In this document: piece by piece, positions 16,440 through 28,690 of the stretch
How positions within the stretch are numbered: position 1 is the stretch's first letter
How the letters are laid out: every line of letters begins with the position of its first letter
Translations under genes and position numbers: made by a program
The notes under the pieces: model-generated
Told to the model about the DNA's origin: nothing
Databases searched by the model: none
The model's input: the letters and a program-made list of their open reading frames with translations, nothing else
Assembly (NCBI GenBank): GCA_033439265.1
Contig: JAVTVX010000002.1
Location: 2,180,001-2,244,000, forward strand
Direction of reading: 5' to 3'
DNA length: 64,000 bases
DNA from: Dillenia suffruticosa
Lineage: Eukaryota; Streptophyta; Magnoliopsida; Dilleniales; Dilleniaceae

Positions 16440-17347
16440 AAGGATCAATTCTTTCATGTGTAACATATTCAGGACAATAAAATGTAATTGTTGATAACAT
16501 TCTGGTTAAGATGCTATTGCCCAACATGCTATTAATTCTCTGCTTTTACTAATATTAATTGTAATATAAGATTTGATCTATTTAATTTTGCACAAATTTG
16601 GGATTGGTTCTTTCACCGATTTTTCATTCCCATAACTCAAATTTAAGATTTTGATTAAAAAATTTTAGTATTCTATCATTAAACCCACAAGTCATTGGTA
16701 TTCATATGGTATCATTAAATAAATTTTGTAACTCTTGTTATTATTCTATTATATTATGCTCAATATACGTAAAATTAATTAGGAATGTCTATTTTAATTT
16801 GTGATGTACAAAAGAGGCACCTACATATGTTGATTTTTTATATAAAATAAAATAAACAAAATAATGTCAAATGAATAAGAAAATGCAGACATTTAATACA
16901 ATCTTTCTGAATTTTTTTTTTTTTTTGAATGTATTTTATTTAGACGTTAACTAGCGACCCACTTAGCTTGGGCTTTGAAAATGATGGACTGAAATCATTC
17001 TTCTAATATAAAAGAAGTCCACTCGGTCCATGCGGAATATATGATGGGTCTTGACTTGTAAGTTTGCCCCATTAATTTGGGCCGGACTAGCCTTCGTTAA
17101 CTGTTTTTTGTTTGGATCGACCCCATCTATTCTGGATATGCTCTACCGAATTACAATGATGTCCCCAAAAGGACCAGCCTGAACTGAGCTGAAACCCTTT
17201 CGTCTACCTCCGGTCTTCTCTGCTTTCAAACGGCACACTCTTCCGCCAATGATTTCATTTGAAAGAAACATCATCTTTTATGTTCATGTGAAGGGAAAGT
17301 CTTCAAAATTCTTCCGTCTCAATTTTTTTTTTTTTTTAAATCAAATA

Positions 17348-17379
<32 letters not shown>

Positions 17380-17730
17380 GTGATTTAAGCTAGCTTCCAT
17401 TTTTTGATTTTGTTTGAAACTACTGTATTTTCTTTTGACCCACTTTTTTATAATTATTTTCTTTTTTTTTTTTTTCCCAAATCCGCTGTGACGATATAGA
17501 AGGTCAGAAGTCAGAAACCAAATGGCTCTCCGCAAAATTTGAATTTCCTGATTTCCATGAGGATTCCTAGGATAAACTTTTGTTTCCCACTCTTTGAGTT
17601 TATTTTGAAGTTTTGATAATTATATAAACAATACCAAATTTTACGACAAACGAAAATAAAAAATTACAATAAGATTTAGAGAGAGGCGTTGTCAGAGAAA
17701 ACACAAATGAATAAAAATTACAATAAGATG
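16440..17730. other. 3' flank of gene 2
   Basis: No gene is supported. It aligns with the 3' flanks of genes 1 and 3 and carries the GGCCCA palindrome relic, T-rich runs near 17321-17337 and 17461-17475, and a CT run near 17349-17378. It is the empty-site reference for the SINE found at the matching place in unit 3. Confidence 0.6.
17066..17083. promoter_or_regulatory. GGCCCA palindrome, copy 2 (one arm altered)
   Basis: This is the counterpart of 8769-8786. One arm reads GCCCCA and the other TGGGCC, so the palindrome is imperfect here. A regulatory role is only inferred. Confidence 0.25.
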
Positions 17731-20172
17731 TTTGGTTTTGAAAGGTAAGCCATTTTCAATCAAACATGAAGAAGATTGCATTAATAAGAAGTTGAGGAAG
17801 CAGTCTTTTACGGGTATCTCAAGATTACCAAGTAGAAAGCTTAGTAAAGGCTTTACAAGAATGGTAACACTGTGGCTAACCGGGAAAAGACTGAATTTTG
17901 AAGAGGAGTGTCCAGTGGATTGGCCTGGTCATTTCTAGAACTTGCATATGCACCAGTGGACTCCTATTCCAGATGAATTATTTTATTTTTCAAACTCAAT
18001 GTCAGGTCTGATTTGGCAATGAAATGCTGCTGCTTAATAGCGGAGCCTGAAGCGGGCCAACAAGACAGGATATAGTGAACTTGGATGATTTCTTATTTTC
18101 TTCTCTGCTTTTACTATATCGACAGATGCACCTACGTCAGACAAGTATGACTCCCTTTGGTAGGCAACAACCCCCCCTCTCTCCAGTACATTGACAAAGT
18201 ATGAAAGATTCATATTCACCAATACACTATGTTTTCCTTTTAATTCCACCACTTAACGATTCCTTGTCTCTCGGCTACATTTTTAGAAAAATTGAGACCA
18301 AGATTACATAAACTTTTTGACACACAAAATTTTAATAAAATCATATGTTAAATCTCTTTTATATAAAAATTTTATTTCTAACAATATAAAAATATATTAT
18401 ATATAAATTAAAATAAGTTCACATAAATCGAAGTTGTCATACGCCTCTTATATCCCTTTGAAGAGTAGGCATGCCTGAATCACATTTAGACTGGTAGTTG
18501 TTTGAGCTCAGCCGGTCCAGGTGAAAATCTTTTATAAAGACAAAATGTTTAGACTTCAGGTTGTTATCTATCCATTCCAATTCAATTTTTCACATGATAG
18601 TATATATGGGTTCATGCCATGAACAGCCTTAGTACAGGTGGTATCACCAGTGTAATTACATCTTTTAGATGATTGCTGCCCGTATCGTTGTGTCAAACTG
18701 GAAACATCAATGGTGGATGCTCTGGAGACCATGAGATATGTTGATATAAGTATTTTTTTTTTTTGGTGAAATATGAAGAAGGCCCCAAGAAACGTCTGCT
18801 AATTTTGGTATTTACATTGTCACTGTTGTCGGAAAAAATTAGCCATCATTCTTATGAAGACGACCTCAAATGTATATTCGTTGATCGACTCCCAAGAAGA
18901 GTTTTCCAATAAATCCCATTATTATGTTTCTCATCGAGTCAAGCCCTAATCAGAAAACGTCTGAAGTACTTCCTTTTTCATTATTATGCTTCACAATCTC
19001 GACTTCAATCGTGTCCATTTATTTATTTATTTATTTATTTATTTTGATCAATGTCCTCGAAACCCATCATTTTCCTAATCGCATTTACACAGTTTCCACG
19101 GAAACACCTCATCTTTAGACTGCTAATCTTTCACCTTGGTTCATATTTCTTCAATTTTCACTTTTGCAATTTATGTATCTTAGATTAATTTAATTTATCT
19201 AGTTCAGATTATTAAATTTAATGATACTTTGCGTAGAGATTTTCTTTTGTCCAAATTAGTCTTAATTTTCTACTGTTTGTAACTTCCTGTCCTAATAAAT
19301 TGAAAATCCCCATGATGCATGTTCTGGTTTGTAATTTATTTTTTAATTGTTATGTCCTATTAATTAGACTATAGAATCTGATGATGTTTCTTTCCTTCCT
19401 ATCTAAATAATGGTGCATATTTGTCCAAATTAGTTTTCATTCTTCTGCAGTAGCTAAATGATTTAATATTGTAATCCTTGGAACTCTGCTGAGCTTGAGT
19501 ATGAAAACAGGAGTTTCTTAGAAATTCTGTGAGTTCTGGTGGCTAAAAAGTGCGAAGGTTATAGCTCAATCAAACATCAAAATTGACTTTCCTATCAAGT
19601 TTAAGACATTCAATGATGCTGTGACTTTTAATGGTTGTCTTAGAAAATAAACATGAGCTCTTTTTTTTTTTTTAAGAGCTTGGAAAATTTATAATTTGTA
19701 ACTGAGTTGGCAAAATTTTCTGTGGGGATTCCCAATGAAAATTAATTTCTACTAAAAATGATGTGAATTTTTCCTCTGACCCCTTTTGAATTTTATTTCA
19801 GTTTGCAAATTTTTATATATCGCATAATACTATTCATATATTTTGATTGAACAAAAATATCCGAAAAACAAAGAGATTTGAGCAAATATCGAAACGAATT
19901 TTGCCTTCCGACACATGTAGGAAAATCCATACATTGGTCCCAACCAATTTATTGCGTCTGAAATGAGGAGCTTCTCTGTAAGTGGCACGTGGTTACGCTT
20001 CAATCCTGGCTTACTGATTTGAGTAAATGTTGGACTAGCTTGGATGGACCGGCAAAAGAGTTGGTAAGTCAATTGCGTGCTTCCATCGAAATCTTGTTAG
20101 CACACTGATTGCTTGCAAATTGAGATGACACTTCTGCAAGGAGCCTAACCCCGAAAAGAGAGACTTGCCAGA
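17731..20172. other. upstream block copy 3 and 5' flank of pseudogene 3
   Basis: The conserved block (17731-18075) keeps a 68-codon open frame from a TTG, without a recognised domain. The remainder is 5' flank alignable with gene 1, including a TTTA tetranucleotide run at ~19020-19045. I do not call a gene here. Confidence 0.55.
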
Positions 20173-21470
20173 ATGAATAGCTTCTTGTCTGTTATGTCGC
20201 CCTGCTCACTTCTTTATTTCTTGTTTATTATTGTGAGTACCGCTTCTGATACTATTACTTTGAATGGTTCCCTCATGGATGGGCAGACCCTAGTTTCCCG
20301 GGGCAATAGATTTGAGCTGGGTTTCTTTTGTCTTGGAAAGCCAATGTATAGATACTTGGGAATATCGTACAAAAACATTTCTGTTCCGACTGTCGTGTGG
20401 GTTGCAAATGGAGACATCCCACTATTGGATAAATCAGGATTATTGAAGATTGGCAAGGACGGCAATCTTGTTCTCTTGAACAGTACAAGAGACATAATCT
20501 GGTCTTCAGGTTTGTCCACCATGGTGAATGGCACACTTGCACAGCTCTTGGATTCTGGGAATTTGGTGTTGAAGGAAAGCAGCAGTGCAGACTCGGGAAA
20601 CTACCTGTGGCAGAGCTTTGACTCTCCGTCAAACAACGCAATCCCCGGAACAAAGATAGGTCTCAATGTAAGAACCAGAGAAGAATGGTATTTAAGATAA
20701 TGGAAGGAGTGGGATGACCCATCTCCAGGGAATTTTACTTGTAAACTTGACAATCCAGAACTACCCCAGGTAGTTGTCCACAATCAGGATGTGAAGAAGT
20801 TAAGATTCGGACCATGGAACGGTATTAAGTTCATTGGTGGTGGAATCCCTACAAAAACAATGAACCCAATTTTACCTAGCAATTTGGTCTCAAGTGGGGA
20901 TGAACTCTATATCTTGACAAGAGCTACTTCGGACAACATCATTGTTAGGGCTTTATTGAATGAGTCAGGGATGTTTCAGGAGTTTTACTGGGATGAGCAG
21001 ACCAATCAATGGGTCGAAATTCTCAGGCTGGATAAGTATAAATGTGGAAATTATGGTCTTTGTGGCTTTAATGCTCTTTGCACTGGTGATGATTCATCTA
21101 TTTGTCAATGCCTAAAGGGGTTTGCTCCAAAGGTACCAGAAAAATGGAAGTCTCTGGACTGGTCAGAAGGTTGTGTTAGAGTTACTAATTTGAACTGTAG
21201 TGCAGAAGATAAGTTTCTATCTCTAGAACAAGTCAATTTTCCAGATCTTTCACACTATCAGATGGCGTACGCTATGCCCTTTAATGAGTGTCGGTCGAAG
21301 TGCCAAAATAATTGTTCTTGTACTGCATTTGCCATTCTAGATATAATCGGTCAAGGAAGTCGATGTCTGCACTGGTTTGGGGATCTAATCGACCTAAGAA
21401 AGGATAACGAAGATGATTTGGTTCTCTACATCAAGGTTGCAGCTTCAGAACCTGGTATTTTGATGATTAT

Positions 21471-21517
<47 letters not shown>

Positions 21518-24442
21518 TTAATCTGGGGTTGAAATACTTGGCTATTTAGTCGATCATAACTGATCAATATTTGCACTGATGCTTTCAAGCTGAAGGATTT
21601 GATAGTATTTCCAACAAGGGCAAGAAATGGGTGGTGGTTGGTGTCCTTGCTGCCGCAGGTGTGATACTGGTGGTATTGTCATGCTTCTCCCTCCGGTGGA
21701 AACTGAGAAAAATTGAGAAAGGATGGGTGATGACCAAGAAGAAAAGAGCTGAGGAACAAGGTAAGCATCCTCGGATGAGCAGGTACTAGGTTGATGGTCA
21801 TTGAATTTTCATCTTACTGCTTCCTGGTCAAACAATTAATGTCTGTATTCCATACATCAAAATTGATAGGATGAGAGTCTAGTTTCTTCCATACTAGGAC
21901 CCTCTTAGAAAGAAGCATGATTTGGCCTTGCTTTAAATATTTCATTTTGTGACTCTTTTAAATTCCTTGTTTCAAAGTTTTTTGACTCCAATAAGAAATT
22001 TCATCATATTTTCAACATTGTATCTCATCCAATATGCTATATTTTCTTCAGTGTATCCCTTTTGCAATCCTAGACCCAAAGACGTTTCAGATGCACTCCT
22101 GTTTAATCTGATTCACTTTCATTTTTAATTTTTCTATTCTTACTGATGATAATTTTGCAGGTAATGGCATAAAACTTAAAGAAGATTTGGACTTGCCTCT
22201 GGTTGATTTTGACACCGTCAAAGCCATCACTTGTGACTTTGCTGACACCCAAAAAATTGGCCGAGGTGGTTTCGGCACTGTATATAAGGTAAATCCCACA
22301 GTCCTTTTTCTTTCATACTTGGGTTTTACTGACTGTTAGTAAACTGCATTATACTTGGGTTTAGGCCTATTCCTAGATAACTGTTAGCAAACTACATTTT
22401 GAACAAAATGTGAACCTATAGTCTGGAATTGGTCCATATGGAACAACCCAAAATAGAAGTTGATACTGCTTTACCTTGCCAGCAGGAGTAAGAAGTTGAT
22501 ACTAAAGATTATCTTAGTTTCATATTGAGTGGATATTCAGTCATGCATTTGATGGGGTATCCTCAACTTTACATAATCAGAGAGATTATTTTAGCTTTAG
22601 GATTTTAATAACATGGGAAATAAGACTACCCTTGACGCTGGAAGCGGAATATATCGCAAGATAGTTAGCTAGCTTTTGTGTCCACTTTAGGTTACATGTG
22701 AGGATTCATCTCATTGTTTGGTGTCCGTTTTCACCCTGCATTGTCTCTCATTTGCTGTGTTAGGTACCTCAATGATGTATAGAAAACTAAATTATTGGAT
22801 GTTAGGCACATGACTTAAATAAGCTTGCTTTCTATGTAAAGCCATATTTGCTGCTCTTGATAATGATGGATTGTCAACATTGAACACTACAGACGAACAT
22901 TCAAAACTATGGTCTGGTTCTTGCACTGAGCCTTGTAAACGGTAATGCTGAGAAAATTGATAGGACAGTTCAAAATTCTGAAACGAAAAGAGGAGATATT
23001 GATCGGTAAAAGTCTGACAATGATGCATTTGCTTTCCATTCAATGATATTATTCCCCACCAGCATTTTGATGCTATAAAATTTTCATAGGCTAAGCTACA
23101 TACTGGGCAAGAAATAGCACTGAAGAGGCTCTCCAAGAATTCAAGACAGGGCCTTACAGAATTCAAGAATGAGGTCATTTTGATAGCTAAACTCCAGCAC
23201 AGAAATCTTGTTAGACTTTTGGGGTGTTGCATTCAGAATGAAGAGCAAATACTCATTTATGAGTATCTGCCTAATGGAAGTTTAGACTCTTATATCTTTG
23301 GTTTGCAATCTCAACTGCTTAGTCCATTTTCATTTTTTTCATTTATGGTTTGTTTTGCATCAAGCTTGTACTTAAGGAAATCAGTGTCATTACATTTTTA
23401 CCTCCATTTTGCTTGCTTCCGTTACCATGGCATGCATGTCAGATCCTGAACGAGGCCATTTGCTAAATTGGCAAAAAAGATTTGACATTATTTTGGGGAT
23501 TGCTCGAGGGCTTGTTTATCTTCATAGAGATTCAAGATTAAGAATTATTCACCGGGATCTTAAGGCCAGTAACATTCTCCTAGATGGTGACTTGAACCCC
23601 AAAATATCAGACTTTGGCATGCCAAAACTTTTCATGGGGAACTGGCCGAAGGAGTAACAAGAAGGGTCATTGGAACATAGTGAGTTTATTATTTCATTCA
23701 TTTATGGCTTTATTAAACTTCAGGAAGTTAAAAAAATTTGATCATTTGCATGCAGTGGTTACATGTCCCCAGAGTATGCCATAGATGGACTTTTCTCAAT
23801 TAAGTCGGATGTCTTTAGCTTTGGCGTTCTAATATTGGAGATTATAAGTGGCAAGAGGAACAGGGGATTCAGTCATCCGCATCACGACCTCAGCCTTTTG
23901 GGACATGTAAGCATCTCATTGATTTCTTAGAGCATTAGATGCAATTATTTGAGACTAAAGCAAGTATTGATTTCGTATAGATGCTGCTCAGACAACTACA
24001 TTGTTTACATGTTTGTGTGCTGCATTTATATGCTTGCCAATGCATGCTCTTGTATGTGCTTCAGATTTTTTCTGGATGTTAAAACATGTTATGTTCTTCT
24101 TTAGGCTTGGAATATTTTTAATGTTGTTATGTTCTTGTTTAGGCTTGGAATCTTTTTAATGAAAGAAGAGCTTTGGAGCTGTTAGATCCATCGATAAGGA
24201 GCTTATCCTCAATGTCGGAAGTTTCAAGGTGCATTCAAATTGGCCTGCTATGCGTACAACGCCACGCAAACGACAGACCAACAATGTCTTCTGTACTGTC
24301 AATGCTTGACAGCGAGAATGCATTGTTGCCTCAACCCAAGGAACCTGGATTTTATTCAGAAAGATCTATTACTGAATTATCAACTTATGAATCACCTATT
24401 ACTGGTAATAAGCTAACAATTACATTTAGCGAGGGTAGATAA
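20173..24442 (+). pseudogene. S-receptor-like kinase pseudogene 3
   Basis: All seven exons are recognisable: 20173-21454, 21596-21760, 22161-22288, 23090-23300, 23443-23679, 23756-23906, 24143-24442. Two lesions break it. A Ser codon (TCA in gene 2) is TAA at 20698-20700, ending the frame after 175 codons inside the B-lectin region. Exon 5 is 237 nt instead of 238 because one A is missing just after the DFG motif (around 23621), which shifts the activation loop out of frame. The glycine loop also reads GRGGFGTVYK. Exon and splice structure otherwise match gene 2 closely, so inactivation looks recent. A truncated secreted lectin-only product is possible but unproven. Confidence 0.9.
21475..21512 (+). 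repeat. long CT microsatellite in intron 1 of pseudogene 3
   Basis: About 19 uninterrupted CT units begin 20 nt after the intron 1 donor. It is the longest of the three paralogous tracts. Confidence 0.85.
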
Positions 24443-24924
24443 ATGGATCAATTCATTAATGTCTAACATATTCAGGACAATAAACTGTAGTTGTTAAGAT
24501 TATTCAGGGTAGGATGCTTTGCCCAACATGCTCTTAATTCTCTGCTTTTACTAACTTTAATTTTAACTTTAATATGGGATTGATCTATTTAACTCTCTTG
24601 TTTTTCATTCTTAATACTCTAGGTTAAGAGAATATAATATGTTATCACTAAACACACGCACACACGTCATTGGTATCCATATTGTGTCATTAAGTGGATT
24701 TTGTAACTCTTTTTATTATTCGATCATACTCAATATAGGTAAAATTAGTCATAAATTAGGATTGCTTATTTTAATTTGTGATGTAAAAAAGAGGCACATT
24801 CATATCTTGAATTTTGATATAAAGTAAAATAAACAAAATAATAAAAAATGAATAAGAAAATACAAACATTTAATACAACTGTTCTGAATTTTTTTTAAAT
24901 ATATTTTATTTAGACGTAAACTAT

Positions 24925-25086
24925 ATCAAATTTCTTTGGGTTGAGTGATTGGACACTTTATCCTTTAACCAGAGATCTCGAATTCGAGTCCTGATAATGG
25001 CGAAAAAGGATTTAGGAGAGTCAACCCTTAAAATGGGTCTCACAATGTTAGAATCAGATTATTTAGATAAAGTTTGGATACTGATG

Positions 25087-25114
<28 letters not shown>
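24925..25114 (+). repeat. tRNA-type SINE with target duplication
   Basis: A 190-bp insert with an internal B-box-like core (TCTCGAATTCGAGTCC) and an ~27-nt A tail. It is flanked by AAACTAT at 24918-24924 and 25115-25121. Unit 2 has an uninterrupted version of the site (near 16943-16960), giving an empty-site comparison. It is the best-preserved copy of the family also seen at 631-805 and 62999-63180. Confidence 0.75.
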
Positions 25115-25117
<3 letters not shown>

Positions 25118-25234
25118 CTATCGAACTAATGAGCTTGGGCTTCGAAAATGATGGACTGAAATCATTCCTCCATGTATAAAAGAAGTCCACTCAGGTCTAT
25201 GCAAAATATGTGATGGGTTTCGGCATTTAAGAAT

Positions 25235-25251
25235 GGCCCATCATGTGGGCC
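25235..25251. promoter_or_regulatory. GGCCCA palindrome, copy 3
   Basis: GGCCCA and TGGGCC arms are retained with a 5-bp spacer (counterparts at 8769-8786 and 17066-17083). A TCP/site II role is inferred from the motif only. Confidence 0.3.
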
Positions 25252-25403
25252 GGAGTAGGCTTCGTTGACTCTTTTCTTTTTGGATCAAGCCCGTCTGTTC
25301 TGGATATGTTCTTTCAAACCCTTTCGTCTACCTCCCAGTTTTCTCAGCTTTCAAACGGCACACTCCTCCGCTAATGATTACGTTTGAAAGAGACGCATCT
25401 TCC

Positions 25404-25700
25404 ACACAGTGGTTTGCCATTAGGGCCATCTTGCGTCGCCCATGTGTTGTACACCCACCAAAAAAAAAGAAACACATCTTCCTCTACCAACGGTCGGTGG
25501 GTCGAATAGATAAGACTGTTCAGCTTTTTAATCAAGTTCTCAATTTTAATTTACGACTTGATAATGAAATAAAGTAAGTTGGGAGATCTCCATCTTTCAA
25601 AGAGAGACCTCCAGGTGGGTCAATCCAAATTAATCAATATAAAATCTCAAATTCTAGATGGTTTGATAAGAAACAAAAAAAAAAAAACAATAAACATCAT
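25404..25700 (+). repeat. two poly-A retroposon inserts at one target site
   Basis: Units 1 and 2 run straight through TTTGAAAGAAACATCATCTT here. Unit 3 has that target three times in diverged form (about 25386-25403, 25466-25483, 25690-25705). Between the copies lie a ~60-bp insert ending in a 9-A tract and a ~205-bp insert ending in a 13-A tract. The second contains a tRNA-like GGTCGGTGGGTCGAATA start. The pattern fits two successive retropositions. Confidence 0.55.
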
Positions 25701-25765
25701 CTTCCATGTTCATGAGACGGGAAAGGCTTCATAATTCTTGCGCCTCAATTTTTTCTTAAAATCAA

Positions 25766-25768
25766 ATA

Positions 25769-25842
<74 letters not shown>
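25766..25842. repeat. long CT/GA microsatellite
   Basis: About 77 bp of nearly pure CT with one TTT interruption. Corresponding tracts in units 1 (9244-9259) and 2 (17349-17378) are far shorter. Open frames on both strands through it are artefacts of the repeat. Confidence 0.9.
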
Positions 25843-25845
<3 letters not shown>

Positions 25846-26225
25846 CTCCATTTTTTGAAAATTCTGGATTTTCTTTTCACCCACTTTTTTATTACTTTTT
25901 TTTTTTGGAAATCCACCATTATGATATAGAAGGTCAGAAGTCAGAAGCAAATGGATCTCCGCAAAATTTGAATTTCTTGATTTCCATGACGTTTCCTACG
26001 ATAAACTTTTTGTTCCCCACTCACTTTAGTTTGAAGTTTTGATAATAGAAAAAGGAGAGAAGGAAAAATACACAGAAAATCATGCCAAATTTTAGGGACA
26101 GAAAAGGAAAAACAATCCAAATTTTAGGAGAAACGAAAAGAAAAAAAAAATTGCAGAAAGTAAAATTCATGAACATAAATGATAGATATAGAGAGAAGCG
26201 TTGTTGGAGAAAACATAAGTGAATC

Positions 26226-27715
26226 AAAATTCATGGGCGTAAAAGTAAAAGATTACTAGGTTGGAGGATGGTCCCTTTCTAAATTTCACCAAATTTCAGT
26301 TTTACATTTTAAGCTTGCTCGGTAACTTTAAAATGAAATAACATATAAAGGTTTTAAAGTTCATATTAAAATTTTTAAAGTTAATTTTGCTATTATTAGA
26401 TTTTTATTCTAGAAATTACGGCCCGATCAGATTTTTTATTTAGTATCATTAAGAAAGTGTATCTACTGATAGATGAATTTACTCTTGCTTTAAAATTTTA
26501 AAATTAATTTTGCTATTATCAAATTTTTATTCTAGGAATTACGGTTCGATCAATTTTTTTTTTACCTAATATTATTATTAATATTATTAACAATATAGAT
26601 ATAAACGTGGTAAATCTTTTTTCAAATTAGATGTAGTCGGCCTCCGGTTGCCATCTTTGTTTTGGTAGTCCTCCGGTTGATGGGGGGGGGGGGATTCATT
26701 GTTGGTGAACCGGCTATGTGATGTGTAATTGGTGGAATTCGGTTTATGATGACCATGTGTTGATACTTCTCTCTCTATCCTCACGTGTCAATTTATATAT
26801 TCTAATATTATTAGTACACACACTCTCTCTAAAAACTTTTCATTCCGCACATTCTCTCTAACTTCTCACATTTAATATTCTCACCATCCTCTCTCATTGT
26901 TTATTCATTTGTTGTTTGGTGAGTTGGAGTGTGTTGGTTCAGAGTATTGTGATAATCTTTCTCTATTTCTCTTTTTATTACAAATACCATAAAATTAGGG
27001 ATCTATATTTCTCTCTCTCTAAGCGAGATAAATGGATATGTAATTTCAATGTGTCGTATAGATTAATTGAGAAGAGTGGTGTACCACGATATTGATGATC
27101 ATAGTATATAGAAGCCATTTCTCTATATTCTCCCTCTCTCAAATTATTACTCGTCTTTTGTTAATTTTATTCTATCATAAATATCGTCTATATTAAAATT
27201 TATTGTTCTATCCTTTTTTTATTTTTAACATTGTTACATTTACGTTAATAAGAAATATATCCTAAATTATTTTAAAAAAGAAAAAAAAAAACATACGCAA
27301 AGAATTTATTTACAACATTTGAAAAAAAAAATTAAATCCAATCATTCATATACTATTCACATATTTTGTAACACTTAATAATTATATAAACATCCGAACA
27401 TGTTTAAGGTTATAACAAAAATTATATTCTCATCGGCTTTTAAAACACTTTACGATATTTAACTACTATTATCTTTTAACGTTCAAACACAATCTTTTAT
27501 TCACATTTTCTTTCTATTAATTTACTTATTTTTATTTTAATTAATTCAATAATAAACTAAACAAGAAATATGATAGACTAAAAATTAATATTTTTATAAT
27601 AATTTTAATTTTTTTAAACATTAAATTTTTTAAATTACCGGACATCATACGTAGCGCGCAGTCGTCGTGATTCATGAATTTGCTTAGTTTTCAATAACAA
27701 GCATTGGTATAGATA
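26226..27715. other. AT-rich intergenic region
   Basis: Nothing coding is seen. It contains a 14-base G run near 26681-26694, a locally repeated segment (TTAATTTTGCTATTATTAGATTTTTATTCTAG near 26380-26415, again near 26500-26535) and scattered CT runs. Confidence 0.6.
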
Positions 27716-28690
27716 ACGTGGCATTACCCCATCAGCAAAATTTCACACTCGCACACACACACACGCACACACACAACACACGCGAGCGCATATACGCACA
27801 CGCACTCGTTATTATTTTTTTTTTTATCAACCGACGCACTCTCTCCCTACCCACGCACTTTTTTCCCCGGAGAGTGCAGCTCACGCGCCAATTTTTTTGT
27901 TCCTTTACGGCGGTAATGAGAGCTCCTCTCTCTCGCTCACTCTCACACAACATGGAGGCATCGAAGTCGAAACCCTCAGCTGAAGCTTTTCTCGCTCGCT
28001 TTCTCTCGCAGAATCTCACTCCTCTCTCCTTTTTTCTTCTTTCTTCGGCGCGTGCACCATGCAAATCGAAGATGGCTGGAATGGAAACCCTGCAAATCGA
28101 AGGCGACTGAAGGTGGAAACTGAGATAAACAGGCGGCAGAAGGTTCGAACATGGCGGCGATGACCTGCGACTTGGAGGAGAAGACTAGTGAATGAAGCGG
28201 CAAGATAAGGCTGGTGGCGAATCAAGGATTCAAGGCGAACGATGGCTAAAGACTCTACGGTGGAGGTGTTGATTGGACGGCAGTGGCGGACTAGAAGGTG
28301 AGCGGAGGCGATTGCAGGCGGAGAATACGATGTAGATGGCGGTCAATGGGCGATGACTATTTCTGGGCGGAGAATACGATGGTGGATGATGATGAAGGCG
28401 AAACAATCGAAGCAGAAGGCAGAGCCAGAAGACGGTGGTGGATGGAGAGCTCTCACCGCCGATTAACAATGGCAGACACATGGTAGAGGTGGATTTCTAG
28501 AAACAAAACCCAAAAATGATGCTATATATGGGTTTGTGTGACTCGTGGGAAATCAAGGAAAAAATCGTTGAGATTTGAGTGTGGTTTGAACAGAGAGAGA
28601 GAGAGAGCAGATCCTTCACAGCTTGGGGAGGAGGAAGGCTTCCTTCGGCGCGTTGGTGCACGCCCGAAATCTTGATAGCAAAACCCCTAA
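27716..28690. other. GC-richer island of unknown origin
   Basis: The sequence departs sharply from its AT-rich surroundings. It has a CA-dinucleotide run (27755-27780), CT-rich stretches and then a purine-rich stretch full of GGCGG and GATGG words (28070-28480). Several overlapping frames are open for 60-130 codons on both strands, none with a recognised domain. It abuts the kinase relic at ~28691. It may be part of an unrecognised repeat or a 5' region captured from another gene. Confidence 0.4.

Larger units (their letters stand above)
17731..26225 (+). repeat. tandem duplication unit 3 (~8.5 kb)
   Basis: The third copy, with pseudogene 3. It ends near 26225, where similarity to the GAGAGGCGTTGT...GAATCAAAA junction stops and no new upstream block follows, so this is the right end of the array. 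The extra length comes mainly from a SINE (24925-25114) and a double poly-A insertion near 25404-25700. Confidence 0.8.
24443..26225. other. 3' flank of pseudogene 3 with retroposon insertions
   Basis: No gene is supported. The flank aligns with those of genes 1 and 2 but is interrupted by a SINE (24925-25114) and by two poly-A inserts in series (25404-25700). It also has a very long CT tract (25766-25842). Confidence 0.6.

Noticed and set aside
17732-17938. 68-codon open frame in the upstream block of unit 3
   Set aside because: It starts at TTG, the matching frames in units 1 and 2 are broken, and no domain is recognised. Kept only as part of the conserved block.
25710-25950. Arg/Glu-repeat and Ser/Leu-repeat open frames
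   Set aside because: They are translations of the CT/GA microsatellite.
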